Positions 47,381-60,378 are shown, numbered from the stretch's first letter. The stretch is 64,000 nt of DNA from Limnanthes douglasii subsp. nivea (GCA_036936605.1 JAUPFV010000005.1:123870453-123934452); one strand, 5' to 3'. Numbers and translations: made by a program. Notes: generated by a model from the letters alone, not told the origin.

Positions 47381-49993
47381 CTAGCCATTCTCACCAGAAT
47401 CTGGACAAATCTATATAATTTCAAATCTACAAGCTTGTATAATTATTAGTTTTGTGTTAAACGTTTAATTATTGATGAATTTGTGTATTGAATGTTCAAT
47501 TATTGATGAACTACAAGCAGAGAAGCTTAGGAGGTAGTCTATATATAATGAGCGAGCTCATGAAATGTTGGCAAAGTGCAACAATACATACAATTCTCAA
47601 CTATTAGAGGTGATTGTAATTAAATAAGGTATTGACATAATATATTTAAAAGTAAACTGAAAATTAAACTAAAATATACTTTGAGCCTTTTTTTATCTTA
47701 TATGAACCATCTTTGAAAAACTACAATGTTCTACTAATTTGTTGACGATTTTAAACGTAGGTTTGGTGTGGTTGTGCTGCAGAAACATTGGTAAACAATT
47801 TGGTGTTGAAAGTTTCTATTAATGACCAACATATTCAGGAAATAAACTTAATACTAAGCAGTATATGAAAGTAGTTACTCACCCAATTCAAATTTTGGAT
47901 GGTGGGCTGTTGGATATCTAATGAGGATTTTGTCTAATGCACTATGTTATTTCACATACCTATGTTATGGGTATCGCGATGCCTACCAAAGACACATTTG
48001 AATGTTTATTTTTATTTTCATAATAGTTTATGTCATTAAGTTTTTTAAGAAACATAATGATAAACCAGTGAAAATTAAAAAGTTTGAAATGTATCCGAAT
48101 TGCCACCAGATTGAAGAGTAGAAAGTCTAAAGAGTACTAAGTAATAATGAGTTTTGCAACTATTTTGCAATGGATTTGCAATACGTTTGCAATACGTTTT
48201 GCAACGATATTTGAATCACATGACCTATATATTGGTTTGATGTTTTGCAGCGAATTTACAACGGACTTGCAACAACATGACATGTTTTCATTCAGCACAC
48301 TTATGACAGATTATGGTGTCAATTATGTTTCGGTTGAAATCACTTTTTGTTAGCGACCACGCGGATGAAACTAGTGGTTTTGCTTACAAATTAGTCACAA
48401 AATAGTTATTGCAACAGATTAGTGATGAATTCAAAAGTTTTAAATATGTCACAAAATGTAACTTATTCTATAGTGTTTAAATTTTGTTTTCTAATACGAC
48501 AGTATATGCTTGCTTAAGTACCTCAATTTTCGAGGTAGTACAAAGATATTTGGATCTCAAACATGCCTTCATGTGCTCGTAAACGAGTTATCACTATTGG
48601 TTGGACTTAGGTTTTCAGTTTTTTGGAACTTAAGTACCTGGAAAACTGTTTCTTATAGATGATGTCAAATTTGATGACGAAAATTCTCATCAAATATATA
48701 ATTACAAGGGTAAAAAAACTTTAAACAAGATATAGATAAAATATTATTTCATTAAAATAAATTCTCTTGTTTATGTAAAATTTTCTCACCTTCAATACAA
48801 ATGAAAAAGTAGTCTATTTATAAAACAATGATAGAACAATGATAACAAAATTGAGATGCATGATACATAGTATACATAATAAGTAGTAGTTATAAAAGAT
48901 GCTTAATATGTTCGTTATATTTTTAATATATATGTTTAACAAGTCACTTTATTCATTTGAATGAGAGCGCTCGAGATTTCATTATTCATGAGTAATACTA
49001 AATTGGTTTAGTTATAAATTATTATCATCGTGATAAAAACTCGACAACCGATATATATATATACTAGCCGTTTCACAGTATATCTGTAACAAAAGATGGA
49101 AAAACATGGTAAGAAACGGAAAAATCACGAACACAACCATCACATAATCAGATACGACACGAATGTTGTTCGGCAACAACACGACACGACTGTCGTTCGG
49201 TCGACAAAACATAACAAGATTAATATAACAAGTCACGACAATCAATCTAATATTATTTTTATAACAACTAACATTGTTTGATAAATAAATTATTATATAG
49301 TTGGTATATTATAATTCAAAAGTATTATATATTTTGATTATTTTTATGATTTAATTATTATTTTTAATTATAAATACTACAAGTATTGTTATATTTTTAT
49401 AATTATTTTTTATTACAAGTGTTGTTGTTTTTTTGTTAAAAAGTATTAAATAAAATATGTTTTTTTATAAATACATTTCGCACACCCCAAGGAATGACAT
49501 TACTAGTCGTGAACGAAATAATCAAAGGAATGAACTTAAACTTAGTCGAATATGTAAAACCAAACAAAGCAAAAGAACTAAGACCAATATAATGGACCTA
49601 CATTTGATCACATAAGTGCAACAAAACATAGCAAAGGTACTAGAATGATATGAATAAAGAAGTTAGGCAGCCGCGACGAAGGCGAACAAAAGACGACAAC
49701 CTAAAAGGGATGGATGGTTATTTCAAACAAACAAAAAACAAAATTAAGTTAGATTATTACTTACTAGTGATAAAATTATTTTAAAAATAGTTTGATTATA
49801 CTTTATCTTGTTATAGTTTGTTTATTTTTATAAATTGTAAAAAAATATAAAAGTTGTTATGTTATGGGATTGAAGGATAAAATATAAATTTTATTAATTT
49901 AAGCCTTTCACAGTTTATACTCTTGCATGCCATGAGTTTTATAAATGTTCTCCAATTGAACTACCTTGTTACAAAATCTCTCTAAGTAACAAC
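47381..49993. other. AT-rich non-coding DNA after the LINE, copy 2
   Basis: Duplicate of 30766-33366, with the 11-base tandem duplication near 48826-48847. No gene is supported. Confidence 0.5.
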
Positions 49994-50327
49994 TATAATC
50001 TCTTAATCTAGGGAAAATAAACTATGGAGACTAATGGATAAAGTTTACATTGATGATCACCAATTTGAAATTGAAGATCACCAATTTGAAATTGAAATTA
50101 TTGTTAACAAAACTATATTGTATTTCCAAAAAATCCCTAATATTAGATATAATACACATTGTAAGAGAATAATAATAATAATAATAATAATTTTTATGAT
50201 ATATATTTTCTCTTACAATGTGTATTATAAGTTGAGACCAAGAGTATTAATTTCAATTTGGTGATCATCAATGTAAATTTTATCTAGTAGGCTCAATAGT
50301 TTATTTTCCCTAGATTAAGATATTATA
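49994..50327. mobile_element. Foldback/MITE-like element with AAT core, copy 2
   Basis: Duplicate of 33367-33712, shorter by exactly 12 bases because the core has eight AAT units. The arms are otherwise the same. Confidence 0.75.
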
Positions 50328-52245
50328 GTATAAAAAACTAGTAAATAAAACACATATCAAAGAATCGCACAGATTAAGGAAAGTAAATAGTATACTAAAT
50401 ACTTAAGTCACCGACGATCTTCCACCGTCAAGAAAATATAATTGAGTAGATAGATTACAAATGTTGATCGAAGATTGTAAAAAATTATATAGAAGAAGAC
50501 CTTGTTCATAGTTTATATTAATAGTTTTAGTAATTAGTTTTGAGAACTTTTGGAAGAGATATATTGTTTGAAAGATTATCTATTTATTAAGAAGAAACTA
50601 AAAAAAAGAAAATCAGAACAACTCAAAATATCTATTTTTATCAACATCTATTTTATCATAAAAACTATATCAAATCGAACATATGATTTGATGAAAAATA
50701 TTCCATATAGGATATCTAATTAAGCAAATATGATATCTGATTTGCAATTGAAAAAAATCTAAACAAGACTCTAAAGGATGAGAACCAACTATGTAGTATA
50801 TATATCTTGTTCACTATTCTTACAACATTTTTTATACTTCTAACACAATAATTATACGTCAAATCTTATTTTCTTAATCAATTTTTCTAATGGTTTTGAA
50901 TTGAGATTAAAAAAATCCGAACAAATGTTGTTGAAGTATCTTTAACGAGTAGAAGAAGAGTGAGATGCAGAGTACAAAGACATAATAAACTATTTAATAT
51001 ATCTATAATGTTTGAAAAATATAAGTTATTTAAAAATTCCAACAACTTTAAAGATATATTTTCAAGATCTAATAAACTATTAGTTGAAAGATTTAATAAA
51101 CTATTTAAAATATATAATAGTTAAAAGATATAAAAACTCCAACAATTTTAAAGATGTGGTTTAAAGATATAATACACTAATATTAAAAGATCTAATAAAT
51201 TATTGAGAATATCTAATCTTTAAAAGATATAAATATACAAAAAACATTAAATATATATATATATATATATATTAAAGATCTAATATAGTTGGAAAACTAC
51301 ATCTAATGGTTTGGTTTAAAGTTCTAAAGATTCCAATAACTTTAAAAAAAATAGTTTAAAGATCTAATAAAATATTAACTAAACATTTAATAAAGTATTA
51401 AATTATCTAAATAAAACCAAAAAATATCAAATAACAATCTCAAATATTTTGTTTATTATATATATATATATTCATATATCCTAGTTTATCTTATTCGACT
51501 AATTAACGTATATAAATTAATTCGTAATAAATATATTTTTAAGAAATAATAAACTATTAAATATGACGAATACTACAATAGAGTAAAAATATAACGGCAT
51601 AAATCTGTCACGACACCATAAGAATATTATAGCAGCAATGAAATTTGTCACAAGACCATAAAAATTGTTAAATGTATGAAGAGACGAAATAAGATGTAAA
51701 GATAAACACATCTAATTCTGGGAATATTTATACCCTCACGTGGTTTTTGATATTTTCTTCACTTCTATTTTTATTTTTATAAACATTAAATATATATTAA
51801 TAATATTTCAGTGTTACGAGGCATCCAAAAAACATGTAAATGTAGTCGGAAAACACCAAACACCTATATACAACAAGAAAATAATATAAAAATATATAAA
51901 AACTACCGAAATACATAAATTACTAAAGAATATATGAGATTATCAAAAACACATAAAAAATATATTGGATCCACAACGTCATAGTACGAAAATCTAAACC
52001 TATATCCAAAAGATGTAGATCCAACATCGGGTGTATGAGAGATGGAGACAACTACTTAAGAAACATAGGCAAAAGAGTGAAATAAGAGTTTCGAACCTTT
52101 ATGTTGCTTTAATTCTATATTATCGAGACAATAAAAAAAAGGGCAAGGCTAAACTAAGAACCGTTTTTATTATAACGAGACTCCGTTATAATGAGATCTC
52201 ATTTGGTTATTTATGAGAATCCAAATTTTACTTAAATACCCTTGG
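50328..52245. other. AT-rich non-coding DNA with TA microsatellites, copy 2
   Basis: Duplicate of 33713-35674. The main TA run is about 23 bases (51250-51272) and the second is also shorter (near 51457-51470). No gene. Confidence 0.6.
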
Positions 52246-52933
52246 TATAAAAGCTCTTTTTAAGCCAACTCTCGCTATTTTCTCTTTTCTCTAACCTAAA
52301 ACCTCTCAAATTCGTCGATCCAAAAACACGAGATTTTCCAAATCTAAAGTTGCAAACACGTTAAGTTATGTATTCTCTATTTATTGATGTGATTATTTTA
52401 GAATTTAGTTTGGTATTTTTAGTGATATTTAGATTTTTAGTTTCAGCCTAAAAACTATAATTTTTCTATGATTCTTGTTGTTGTTTGGAAAGATAATTAT
52501 AGGTATATGTTTAGTTAAGTGCTTATGTATGTTTTGGTATGTGTTTTGTTTTGATTTCGTTGAGTTCAAAAGGATTTAGAATCGAATGGTATGGTTGCTG
52601 TTAGAAGCGAATTCGTAAAATCTGGGTGCCTAAATTTGGCGAAATCGTGAACCTAGTGTTCACAAATTCGCCAAACTGGGCACCGACATTTTGCGATTTC
52701 ACGAGTTATTTTAGGTCCAAATTACGAACACTTTATTCGCGATATTTCCAAATCTGAGCATACAATGTTCGCGATTTGGCGTATTTGGTTAAATTATGTC
52801 TGCTAGACCCCAAATTGACATAGTTATTCATTGCGCAAGTATATGTCTTTCATTTAAATATATATATTAACGTGTTATAAAAAAAAATTGGGTTTGATTT
52901 GGTATGTAATAATATTTGTTTTGTATTTTTGGC
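52246..52933 (+). promoter_or_regulatory. TATA box and 5' leader of the PMD pseudogene, copy 2
   Basis: TATAAAAG at 52246-52253, then the same pyrimidine-rich start region and leader as copy 1. Here it is still attached to the full-length PMD pseudogene. Confidence 0.4.
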
Positions 52934-54240
52934 ATGTCTCGTAGACAACAGTGTAATCCTGTTTTTGGATCGGAGTACGATGTTACGGACACTGAGAAGC
53001 GTGATCCTTGTTCGCGGTCAGTTAGGCATCAGCGACGCGCCGATCTTCCTGCGCCTGCAGTTTCCCATAGCAGTTGGTCTCTCGATCAGCAATTTAGAGA
53101 GTCAATCCCCATGTCCTAGGATTTATTCGGAGATGAATGAGTATAAACTTCACGAGGCATATAACATCTTCAAGGGCAAGGTAACTTTCGATTGGTTTAA
53201 TGTGTAGTGAATGCTATCTTATCTATTGTTTAATTTACTTAAATATTGTGTAGGCTCGTCGACCCATACAGTGCTACATGATGTACGGTACCTATCGGGC
53301 GTGAGGATCTTACTGGCAAAAGTAACGTAAAAGAGTAGGTTATGGCTTCTTCTTTTGCTCTCCTCTCCTCATCGGCTGCTTCACGCGTTGGTCTACCAAC
53401 GTGCACCTAGTACTTGGGGCGATTATCAAGAGGTGGCATATGGAGACCAATAACTTCTATTTCTCATTCGATGATATGACGTCCACTCCATCACTGGTCT
53501 TCCGATATAGGTGAGGGTTTTGGCCTTTAGACTTTTCCTAGTGATGGTCAACATCTAGCTTGGTATTGTAGTGTACTAGGTATACCCGCTGATCTTCTTC
53601 GGTGGGAGCTAGAGAATAACAAGCCTTATAGTGATAGATCAATATGGATCTATTTTTTGCGTGAGGTATACATCTAGGATTCCTTGATGGATGAGTCTAT
53701 TTCTGATGATATGGTGGTTTGTGTCGTATGAGCATACACGCGACCATTTCCCTCTTTGCGATGTGTCTTGGATAGACCACTCGTTGAAGGCATGGGACAT
53801 AGTTGAGGCATAATATCAACTACGCGTCCCTCGACAGCTTGAGAATATTCAGGATATACCACTTGCACTCCGACTTGTTAAAACTAAGTATTGTTGGATG
53901 AGACTGTATGGGCAACATGGCAGTCGCATGTTGTTGATCCAAGGATTCATGGTGACTCATATATTATAGGTCGTCCAAGTACGACCTCTCTATGCGCTCT
54001 CGATGTTCAGGATCACCTAAGATAAACTCTTCTCGATCCCAAGTGCGAGTCATCTGATTTATATGTTGGAGAGACCCCGAGAGCAATGAGTTACCATGCA
54101 CTACTATATGACTTCTTTGATCGTGTTATGGATGCACATTCGAGGTCTCACGCGATGAGTATGGACAAGCTTTGTTAGTCGTGGGATGAGTGTGATCGTG
54201 TGGCGCGCCAGTACCGAGAGCTTGATTGAGCTGCTTGTAT
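52934..54240 (+). pseudogene. PMD (MAIN-like) pseudogene, longer version
   Basis: The first 600 bases match 36363-36960: MSRRQQCNPVFGSEYDV, a probable intron (GTAACT near 53180 to TGTGTAG near 53253), then LGAIIKRWHMETNNFYFSF. Past the duplication edge it continues in decayed form: HFPLCDVSWIDHSLKAWDIV, then RVPRQLENIQDIPLA (PMD pattern RVxRQFGxxQxIP) near 53820-53870, then YHALLYDFFDRVMDAHSR and WDECDRVARQYRELD, ending near 54240. Several stops. It is not a close copy of the PMD gene in the MULE and reads on the other strand. It may be a host-type PMD gene or another transposon cargo. Confidence 0.55.
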
Positions 54241-54963
54241 TACATAACTTGTATGATATGACTTTTTTATTCTAGTTTGGGCATTTTTCGTGACTATGCT
54301 GGTATAACAGTTTATGTTCGAACATTTTTTATTAAATTTGTTTTGCACATCCTACGTTATTATTGGTGAGTCTGATTACTTGAATTGCTAAATCTCTTTA
54401 GTAAATGAGAAAAGTAAATTTTTTAGAGAGAGAAATTGATTCTAGAGAGAGAAAATCAGAGTACTCAAATGTTTTCACTCAAAAATTCTACCCCTTTATT
54501 AGATTAGCTTTCACTCTTATATAGAGGCGCAAAGACTTAGAATACAATTGGAAACGGTTAAATAAAATGACTTATTACATGTTAGTCCCTGACTAAAATA
54601 CATAGTCATAAATTCCTCTTCTAAGTTTACAACCTATTATATAAAGTTTTATTATTCACATTTTGGTCCTCAAAGTTTCAATTCCTTATTAGTAGCCCCC
54701 TTAGTTCTCTTATCAGTAAATGAATGAGAACTAATCAACTTCAAACGTAAGTAGAAGTGAAGATAATTTCCTCTTCTAAAAATTGAAACTACATTGATCA
54801 TTCTGTTACACCATTAGTTATATCAAGTACATCGAAGTATTTCATCAGAGAATCACCCCTTTATATCGCAATTCGAAGCGGCAGCTAAATATCTTAGGTG
54901 TCAAACCTACTTCTCAGCAAATAATGACACTCTAAGGGCTGGATTTATAACTAGGCCCATAGT
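54241..54963 (-). mobile_element. LTR-like stretch, minus-strand promoter layout
   Basis: On the minus strand CTCTATATAAGAGTG lies near 54512-54528, followed by pyrimidine-rich CTCTCTCTAGAATC and CTCTCTCTAAAA motifs, as in the R/U5 of plant LTRs. I found no partner LTR or target duplication, and no coding frame. It may be a solo LTR. Confidence 0.3.
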
Positions 54964-55149
54964 GTGACATGCGTTATACTTTTATCTATGCAACCATTTC
55001 AACTTCTATCCGATCAGGGTCTACCTCTTCCACTTCTCAATACGATCTTTCTCTCATATCCAGTTTGCTACCTTCACCGACTTCTTCAAACTACTGGTTA
55101 CTTTCACAAAAAAAACTCATCTTTTTCCGATCAATCTTCAGCCAGTTTC

Positions 55150-56715
55150 TGAGAAAGCTCTAAAGTCTAAGAAATCTAAAGCCAGAATTCTCAAAGAATC
55201 TAAGTCCCCAAAGTCAGACAACGTCTTCGGAGCTTACGATTACTTCTGCATTAGTGAAAGTGAAGAAGGATATATAGTAGCTAGATTAATAAGCCAAGCT
55301 TCCCTTGGAACATCCTCAAAGACCGCTTATTACGGTAACTTCGATCCTTCTAGAACTCTTGTTTTTTCAGCTTCGCCCCTTAGAAATAAAATCCAGTCCT
55401 CGAAAACTCGAACGCCAAACGCACCTCAATCTCACTTTCTCTTACTAAATCATCTTCCCGAATTAGTTGTGAAATATGCAAATCATTTTCGAAACAATCT
55501 GAAGCTTCCTACTCCTCAACCAACCTTTCAAAAACTTGTCCTACACGAGCTCCCGAAAAAAAATACTTTCATAGCTATCGAAGACGACATCGATGTTACG
55601 TCGAATCCATCTACCAGTTCTTCTCCCCGAGGGAAATCGTTGACACAACTGTAGCATCTCAACAAAGTTCCTCGAATAATCCTTCTCAACTGAGTGATGA
55701 AGTGTTAGAAGAAGTCAATTCTGATTATACTCAGTCAAAAAAATGAGGCTGATACAGAGAAAGAAGCTTTGAAAGAATCGGAGAATACTATTCAAGAAAC
55801 AAATCTGTAAACAAAGATAAAGAAAGCTCTCATTAACATATCTGAGGATGAAAGGGTATTAATTGGTGAGAATATAAGGTCTCTTGATGCAAATTATGTC
55901 GTAGCTCTAAAAAAACGTTTCATACATATACTACGAAGAGAGCCAAGAAAATTATTTGAAGAAGAAGTGGGGAATGGGAGACAATATAATATTTCGTCTT
56001 CCCAAAAAAGGAGAAACACCCTTAGATTGCAAAAAAAAACGAACTGGTAGTCTATCCAGAAATCATCAATTGGGTATTCGATTTCCACTGGACCCCATGA
56101 TAGTTGATTACTTCAAACTATTAATTTTTTGTCCAACCCAAGTGACACTAAATCAATGGTTCATGCTTCTTTCTATAATAATGGCCTCCCGCTTGTCCAA
56201 ATTTCCGATCAACATCAAGTATTTTATATCTTTAACCAAATTATCCAAGGGACCAGTGCTTCCATTTTACTACCTTACATTGGATAATGACCTAAAAATC
56301 ATGGACAATCTCTTGGACGCAGACAAATTTTGGAAGCAAAAATTCATCTTTATTTCAGGAGCATGGAAAATGGTAAAGTTATATCTGAAGTCAACCCATC
56401 AAGATTGAACCTCGTCTGGAGGATTGGTGGTAAGTCTCTTAATATTATTTTTCTAAATTAAATTTTCAAGTATTGTTATTCTCATTCCTTATAAACTTCT
56501 ATATTCCGAACATATTAATTCTGAGGTGTTATGCCATTCGTCGAGAAATAGCCAAAGAAACCTTCATTAAGCTTACTAATTGGGCTAAAAAAGAATGGAA
56601 TAATGCTTTCCATACAGCCTTCAAACCCATCAACTTTCTCAACAGTCACCTGTTCCCGACCACACCTGGAGGATTTCCTCCCCAAAATTTGAGGGAGCCA
56701 CCGAATCCTCGATAA
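55150..56715 (+). pseudogene. Tat-type Gag with putative gypsy-type transposon domain, remnant
   Basis: The clearest part (55956-56408) contains IRFPLDPMIVDYFKLLIFCP, then TQVTLNQWFMLLS, then LDADKFWKQKFIFISG. This follows the order of the plant 'putative gypsy type transposon' domain (PF04195-like: lrFPlhpf...cPtQl.pNaw...; later K..FKnKFFkvsG). Upstream, 55195-55640 is open in parts (VFGAYDYFCISESEEG; HELPKKNTFIAIEDDIDV) and may be the preceding disordered segment. A possible donor GTAAGT at 56431 separates it from 56473-56715. It reads opposite to the integrase fragment that follows, so it is from a different element. Confidence 0.5.
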
Positions 56716-56769
56716 GCTATCAAAATCCCAAAGTACTTCTTACAAATAATTAGGCCATTTTTCTGCTGC

Positions 56770-57004
56770 TCATGTTAAATTCTTCTTCAATTCTTCCAAA
56801 ATAGATATGTTTGTCACCTCCACTTGTCTATTTTCTTGGGGATGAAATGGTGCTGAAAACAAATGCTTAATTCTCTTCGAGGAACAAAACGAATATATCT
56901 CCTTATTATTAAATTGAGGTCCATTGTCTGTGGTAATGCATCGAGGGACTCCAAAATGGTAGTAGATATGATTTATGATAAATTTAATCACATCATTTGC
57001 CTTT
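56770..57004 (-). pseudogene. Tat-like integrase, second half, cut by the chromovirus
   Basis: Minus-strand frame with VIKFIINHIYYHFGVPR, then CITTDNGPQFNN, then FSAPFHPQENRQVEVTN. This is the second Asp (TDNGPQF) and catalytic Glu (QVEVTN) region of gypsy integrase. The first half lies at 62778-62930 on the other side of the inserted chromovirus, and the two halves abut at its ends. Confidence 0.85.
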
Positions 57005-57509
57005 TGTCACATGCTTAGATTTTGACTAGCCCGCACGACACTTAAACTCTTGAAGTTAGCCTAAAATATTGAAGTAGTGGGACATTTAGAGCTTTAGAGA
57101 GAGAAAGTGTATTATATTTCTTAATAGAGAAGGTATAATCCTTGGATGGTTGAGGAGAAAATGAAGCTCTCTTCGTTACAAAGGTTTCATGGATGTTTCT
57201 AGAAGATGTTCTAGAATCATCTCTTTCTGGAAGCTCTCTCTAAGTCCAATAAATGTCTAGATAATAAAGGAAATTTCTAGATTACAAGAAAAGTTCTATA
57301 GTATCCTAGAATGTTCTTAATGCTTCTGGAATATTCCAGAAATTAGGTAGAGTCTTCTAGAAGGTTTTAGAGTGTCTTGGAAGCTTGGGGTTTCTCCATT
57401 GATGGAGAGTCTTTCAGAATCTTCCATAACTCTCTAGGATATTCTAGATACTTCCAAGGAACCTCGTTGGCCGGTATGTCTCTAGAGGGAGATTGGGCGG
57501 CCCTTGACA
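57005..57509 (-). repeat. 3' LTR of the chromovirus
   Basis: 505 bases with many TTCTAGAA and GAATGTTC words, including TTCTGGAATATTCCAGAA at 57324-57341. The TATATA box of the other LTR has decayed here (GTTACAAAGG near 57176). Confidence 0.9.
57324..57341. promoter_or_regulatory. Heat-shock-element-like site in the 3' LTR
   Basis: TTCTGGAATATTCCAGAA is a perfect run of four alternating TTC/GAA units with two-base spacers, the form bound by heat-shock factors. More imperfect copies lie at 57197-57235. Confidence 0.6.
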
Positions 57510-57599
57510 TTCTTCCCCACCAAATCTCGCGATATCTTCGTCGTGGTTTGTGTGTTGAACTGTTTGATTGCATCCTTGGATTTCCAGAGTGATCTTTCA

Positions 57600-57760
57600 G
57601 GGTTCCCAAGTTTTTTCCTGTACGGATGCATTCTTCCACTTCACCATGTATTCTTTACACGGTGGTAAACCTTTCGTTCGGACAATGCGGTCGGCCAATA
57701 ACTCGTCTGCATCTTTGTCAAATGATATGGCAATCATGGGTGGCACCCGACTGGATTCTC
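57600..57760 (-). pseudogene. Chromodomain of the chromovirus
   Basis: Minus-strand translation: DADELLADRIVRTKGLPP, then CKEYMVKWKNASVQEKTWEP. This matches the retrotransposon chromodomain (xEILDxRxxR..G....EYLVKWKGxPxxEATWEP). A stop follows the last P. This domain identifies the element as a chromovirus; in living members it directs integration to particular chromatin. Confidence 0.75.
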
Positions 57761-58950
57761 CTCGACTTGCATATTCAATATCTTTATAAAATGGAAGACT
57801 TGATGTATTTTCATCTTTGATGGGAGTTCCACTCGGTAAGACACTTTCCCCACATTGGCTAGTACCTCAAATGTCCTTTCGTACTTACGCAATAAGCTTT
57901 TGTGTAGCGGGTGTATGTACTTAAATTGTAAAGGAAGAAGGTTGATAAATACCATGTCACCGGCTTGGAATTCCACGTGTTTTCGCATCTTATCCGCCCA
58001 ATTTTTCATCTTCCTTGCCCCTTTGCTATTTGGGCGCGTGCTAAGTCTCTTTGCTGCTGCCAATCCTTTTTGGTCTTATATACATCAGGGCTAGTACCTG
58101 CATAAGAAGTAATCAAAGTACTCGGTGTTAGAGGTTGTTGCCCGGCAGCGAGTTCGAAGGGGCTCTTCCCGGTGGACTCCGAGCATTGTAGATTGTAGGA
58201 GAATTGGGCTATGTCGAGTAATCGTGACCAATCTCATTGGTTTCCACTAACATAATTTCTGGTGTATAGCTCCAGTAGTGTGTTCATTCATTATGTTTGT
58301 CCATTGAATTGAAGGTGAAAGTTGGATGAGAAGTTTAGTTGGGTCCCCATTAGTTTGCAAAACTCCATCCAGAATTTCCCCGTGAAGCAGATATCGTGAT
58401 CACGCACAATATACTTCGGGAACCCCCAATACTTTACCATATTTCAAAAGAACAATTTGGCTGCTTCATCGGCTGTGCACCCTTGTGAAGTTGCTGCAAA
58501 ACTTGCGTACTTGGTGAATTTGTCTACCACCACCATAATCGTTCCAAAGCCATCTGACTTGGGCAAACAAGTGATAAAAGTCCATCGAGACTCTCTCGCA
58601 TGGTCTCCCAGGGATGGGAAGTGGTTCCAACAGTCTGCTTGGCTGTTTTTGCTTGATCTTGTGTTGTTGGCATATAAGTCACGTCCGCACATATGTCTCT
58701 ACGTCGTCGTGAAGTTATGGCCAAAATAATTTATCGTGGACAAGGGCTAGAGTGAGATGGGTGCTAGGATGGCCTGCCCACCGTGAGTCATAACATTCCT
58801 TGATAATGTCTTTCTCTAAGTTGTCCCACCGAGGAACGTAGATTCTTCTCCCATAAGTGAAGAGTAGTTCGTCTTCAACCTAAAAATATCTTTTCTTTCT
58901 TACCTTGGTGAGGTCCATCATAATTTCTTCCTTTGTATCTTTGTCCATCC
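57734..58950 (-). pseudogene. Chromovirus integrase remnant
   Basis: The first Asp region SMDF is followed by a one-base shift into FITCLPKSDGFGTIMVVVDK (58500-58600). The second region reads VRDHDICFTGKFW, and NGQT is followed by two stops where the catalytic Glu (TERVN) should be (near 58290). The C-terminal part (57734-58063) contains FQAGDMVFINLLPLQF and YERTFEVLANVGKVSYRVEL, the GPY/F-type module. Non-functional. Confidence 0.8.
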
Positions 58951-58999
58951 TTTCCTTTATCCGACCCATTAACTTGCTGCTAGCTTGGGTGAGATTTGC

Positions 59000-59482
59000 A
59001 AATTCCACTTTGTGGCTAAGTGCATCAACGACAACGTTGCCTTTCCCAGGTTTGTACTCAAGTTCGTAGTCGAATTCTGCAAGGAAGTCTTAACATTTCG
59101 CTTACTTGAGGCGTAGTTTCTTTTGTGTTTGAAAGTAGTTTGGCTCCACATTGTTGGTCTTGATATATAACTTTAATCCGATAAGATAATTTCTCCACAC
59201 GCGTAAACAATGAACTACCACAATCATCTTTTTCTCTTGTACGGTGTACCTCCATTCCGTATCATTCAGTTTGCAACTTTCAAATGCGATGGGGTGCCCT
59301 ACTTGCATTAACACTCCTTTTATGGCAAAGTCTGAAGCGTCGGTGTGCACTTCAAATAGCAGGGTTGGGTCGGGAATTTTGAAGACTGGTTCTTCTATCA
59401 CCGTCTGGTAAAGTTGTTCGAATGTTTTTTGACATTGGTCTGACCACTCCCAATTTCTTCCCTTCTTCAGTAGGTCGGTCAA
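59000..59482 (-). pseudogene. Chromovirus RNase H
   Basis: The frame contains FEVHTDASDFAIKGVLMQ, HPIAFESCKLNDTEWRYTVQ and EKKMIVVVHCLRVWRNYL, the standard gypsy RNase H layout, with acidic residues in TDAS and E in the KLNxxE region present. A frameshift after KLRLK ends the long frame at 59102; remnants continue to about 59000. Confidence 0.85.
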
Positions 59483-59699
59483 AGGGGTTGATTTCTGTGA
59501 GTAACCTATTATGGACCGTCAAGAGTAGTTGACTATGCTAAGGAAAGAGTGTAATTCCGGTACTTTAGTTGGGGCCATCCATTCTTGGATTGCACGGATC
59601 TTGGTTTCTTCAATCATGAGTTTCCCACCACTGATTTTGTGGCCTAGGAAAATGACTTCCTCTTGGGAAAATGAGCACTTCTCTTCCTTAACGTACAAC

Positions 59700-60378
59700 T
59701 CGTTCTCCTTTAGTGCTTGGAAAATGGTTCACAAGTGTTCGACGTGCTCGTCCATCGTCTTACTATAGATTACTATATCATCGAGATACACCACAACAAA
59801 TAAGTGTTCATCAATGTGCAGAAGGTAGCAGGTGCATTGGTTAGTCCAAAAGGCATGACTAGAAATTCGTAAGCTTCATACCTTGTTATGTACAGTGTCT
59901 TGGGTACATCGTCGTTCGTGATCCTAACCTAATAATACCCGACTCTATATCAAGTTTCGAAAAGTACCTTGCATTCCTGAGTTGGTCGAACAAGTCCACG
60001 ATGAGTGGTATTGGATACACGTTCTTCACGGTCACCTTGTTGAGCGCCTGGTAGTCGATGCACAACCTTATCGACCCATCTTTCATATTTTGAAATAAAA
60101 CTGGTGATTCGTATGCTGCCTTTGATGGTTGTATATACCCTGCATCCAACAAGTCTTTGAGTTTCATTTTTCATTTGTTAACTCTAGTGGGATATTTTGT
60201 ATGGTGCTCTCGTGGGATGTTTTGCCCCATGCTCTAGTTCAATGGCATGATCAATCTCTCTACGTGGTGGTAAGTTCTTGGGAAGTTCTTTCGAAATTAC
60301 ACATTTGAATTCATCGATAACTTCTTTTATCTCCATCGGGACTTCTTTAGATTGGTTGTTTAGTTCTTCTTCTTTCAT
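59700..60378 (-). pseudogene. Chromovirus reverse transcriptase
   Basis: RT boxes in order: ELEHGAKHPTRAPYKIS (60184-60378), then LKDLLDAGYIQPSKAAYESP, VLFQNMKDGSIRLCIDYQAL, NKVTVKNVYPIPL, ARYFSKLDIESG, then a frame break, [19 protein letters not shown], a small deletion, and the catalytic [13 protein letters not shown] near 59765-59800. Frameshifts and stops separate the boxes. Confidence 0.88.

Larger units (their letters stand above)
36961..53531. repeat. Tandem segmental duplication, copy 2 (about 16.57 kb)
   Basis: It repeats 20371-36960 in the same orientation. Length differences come mostly from simple repeats: three instead of two AAATGATCATATT units at the left edge, eight instead of 12 AAT units in the foldback element, about 23 instead of 58 bases in one TA run, and an 11-base duplication (ACAATGATAGA) near 48826. 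After 53531 the unique right flank continues the PMD pseudogene. Confidence 0.95.

Noticed and set aside
53674..53868. Minus-strand 64-aa frame
   Set aside because: Antisense to the plus-strand PMD remnant with its RVPRQLENIQDIP motif.
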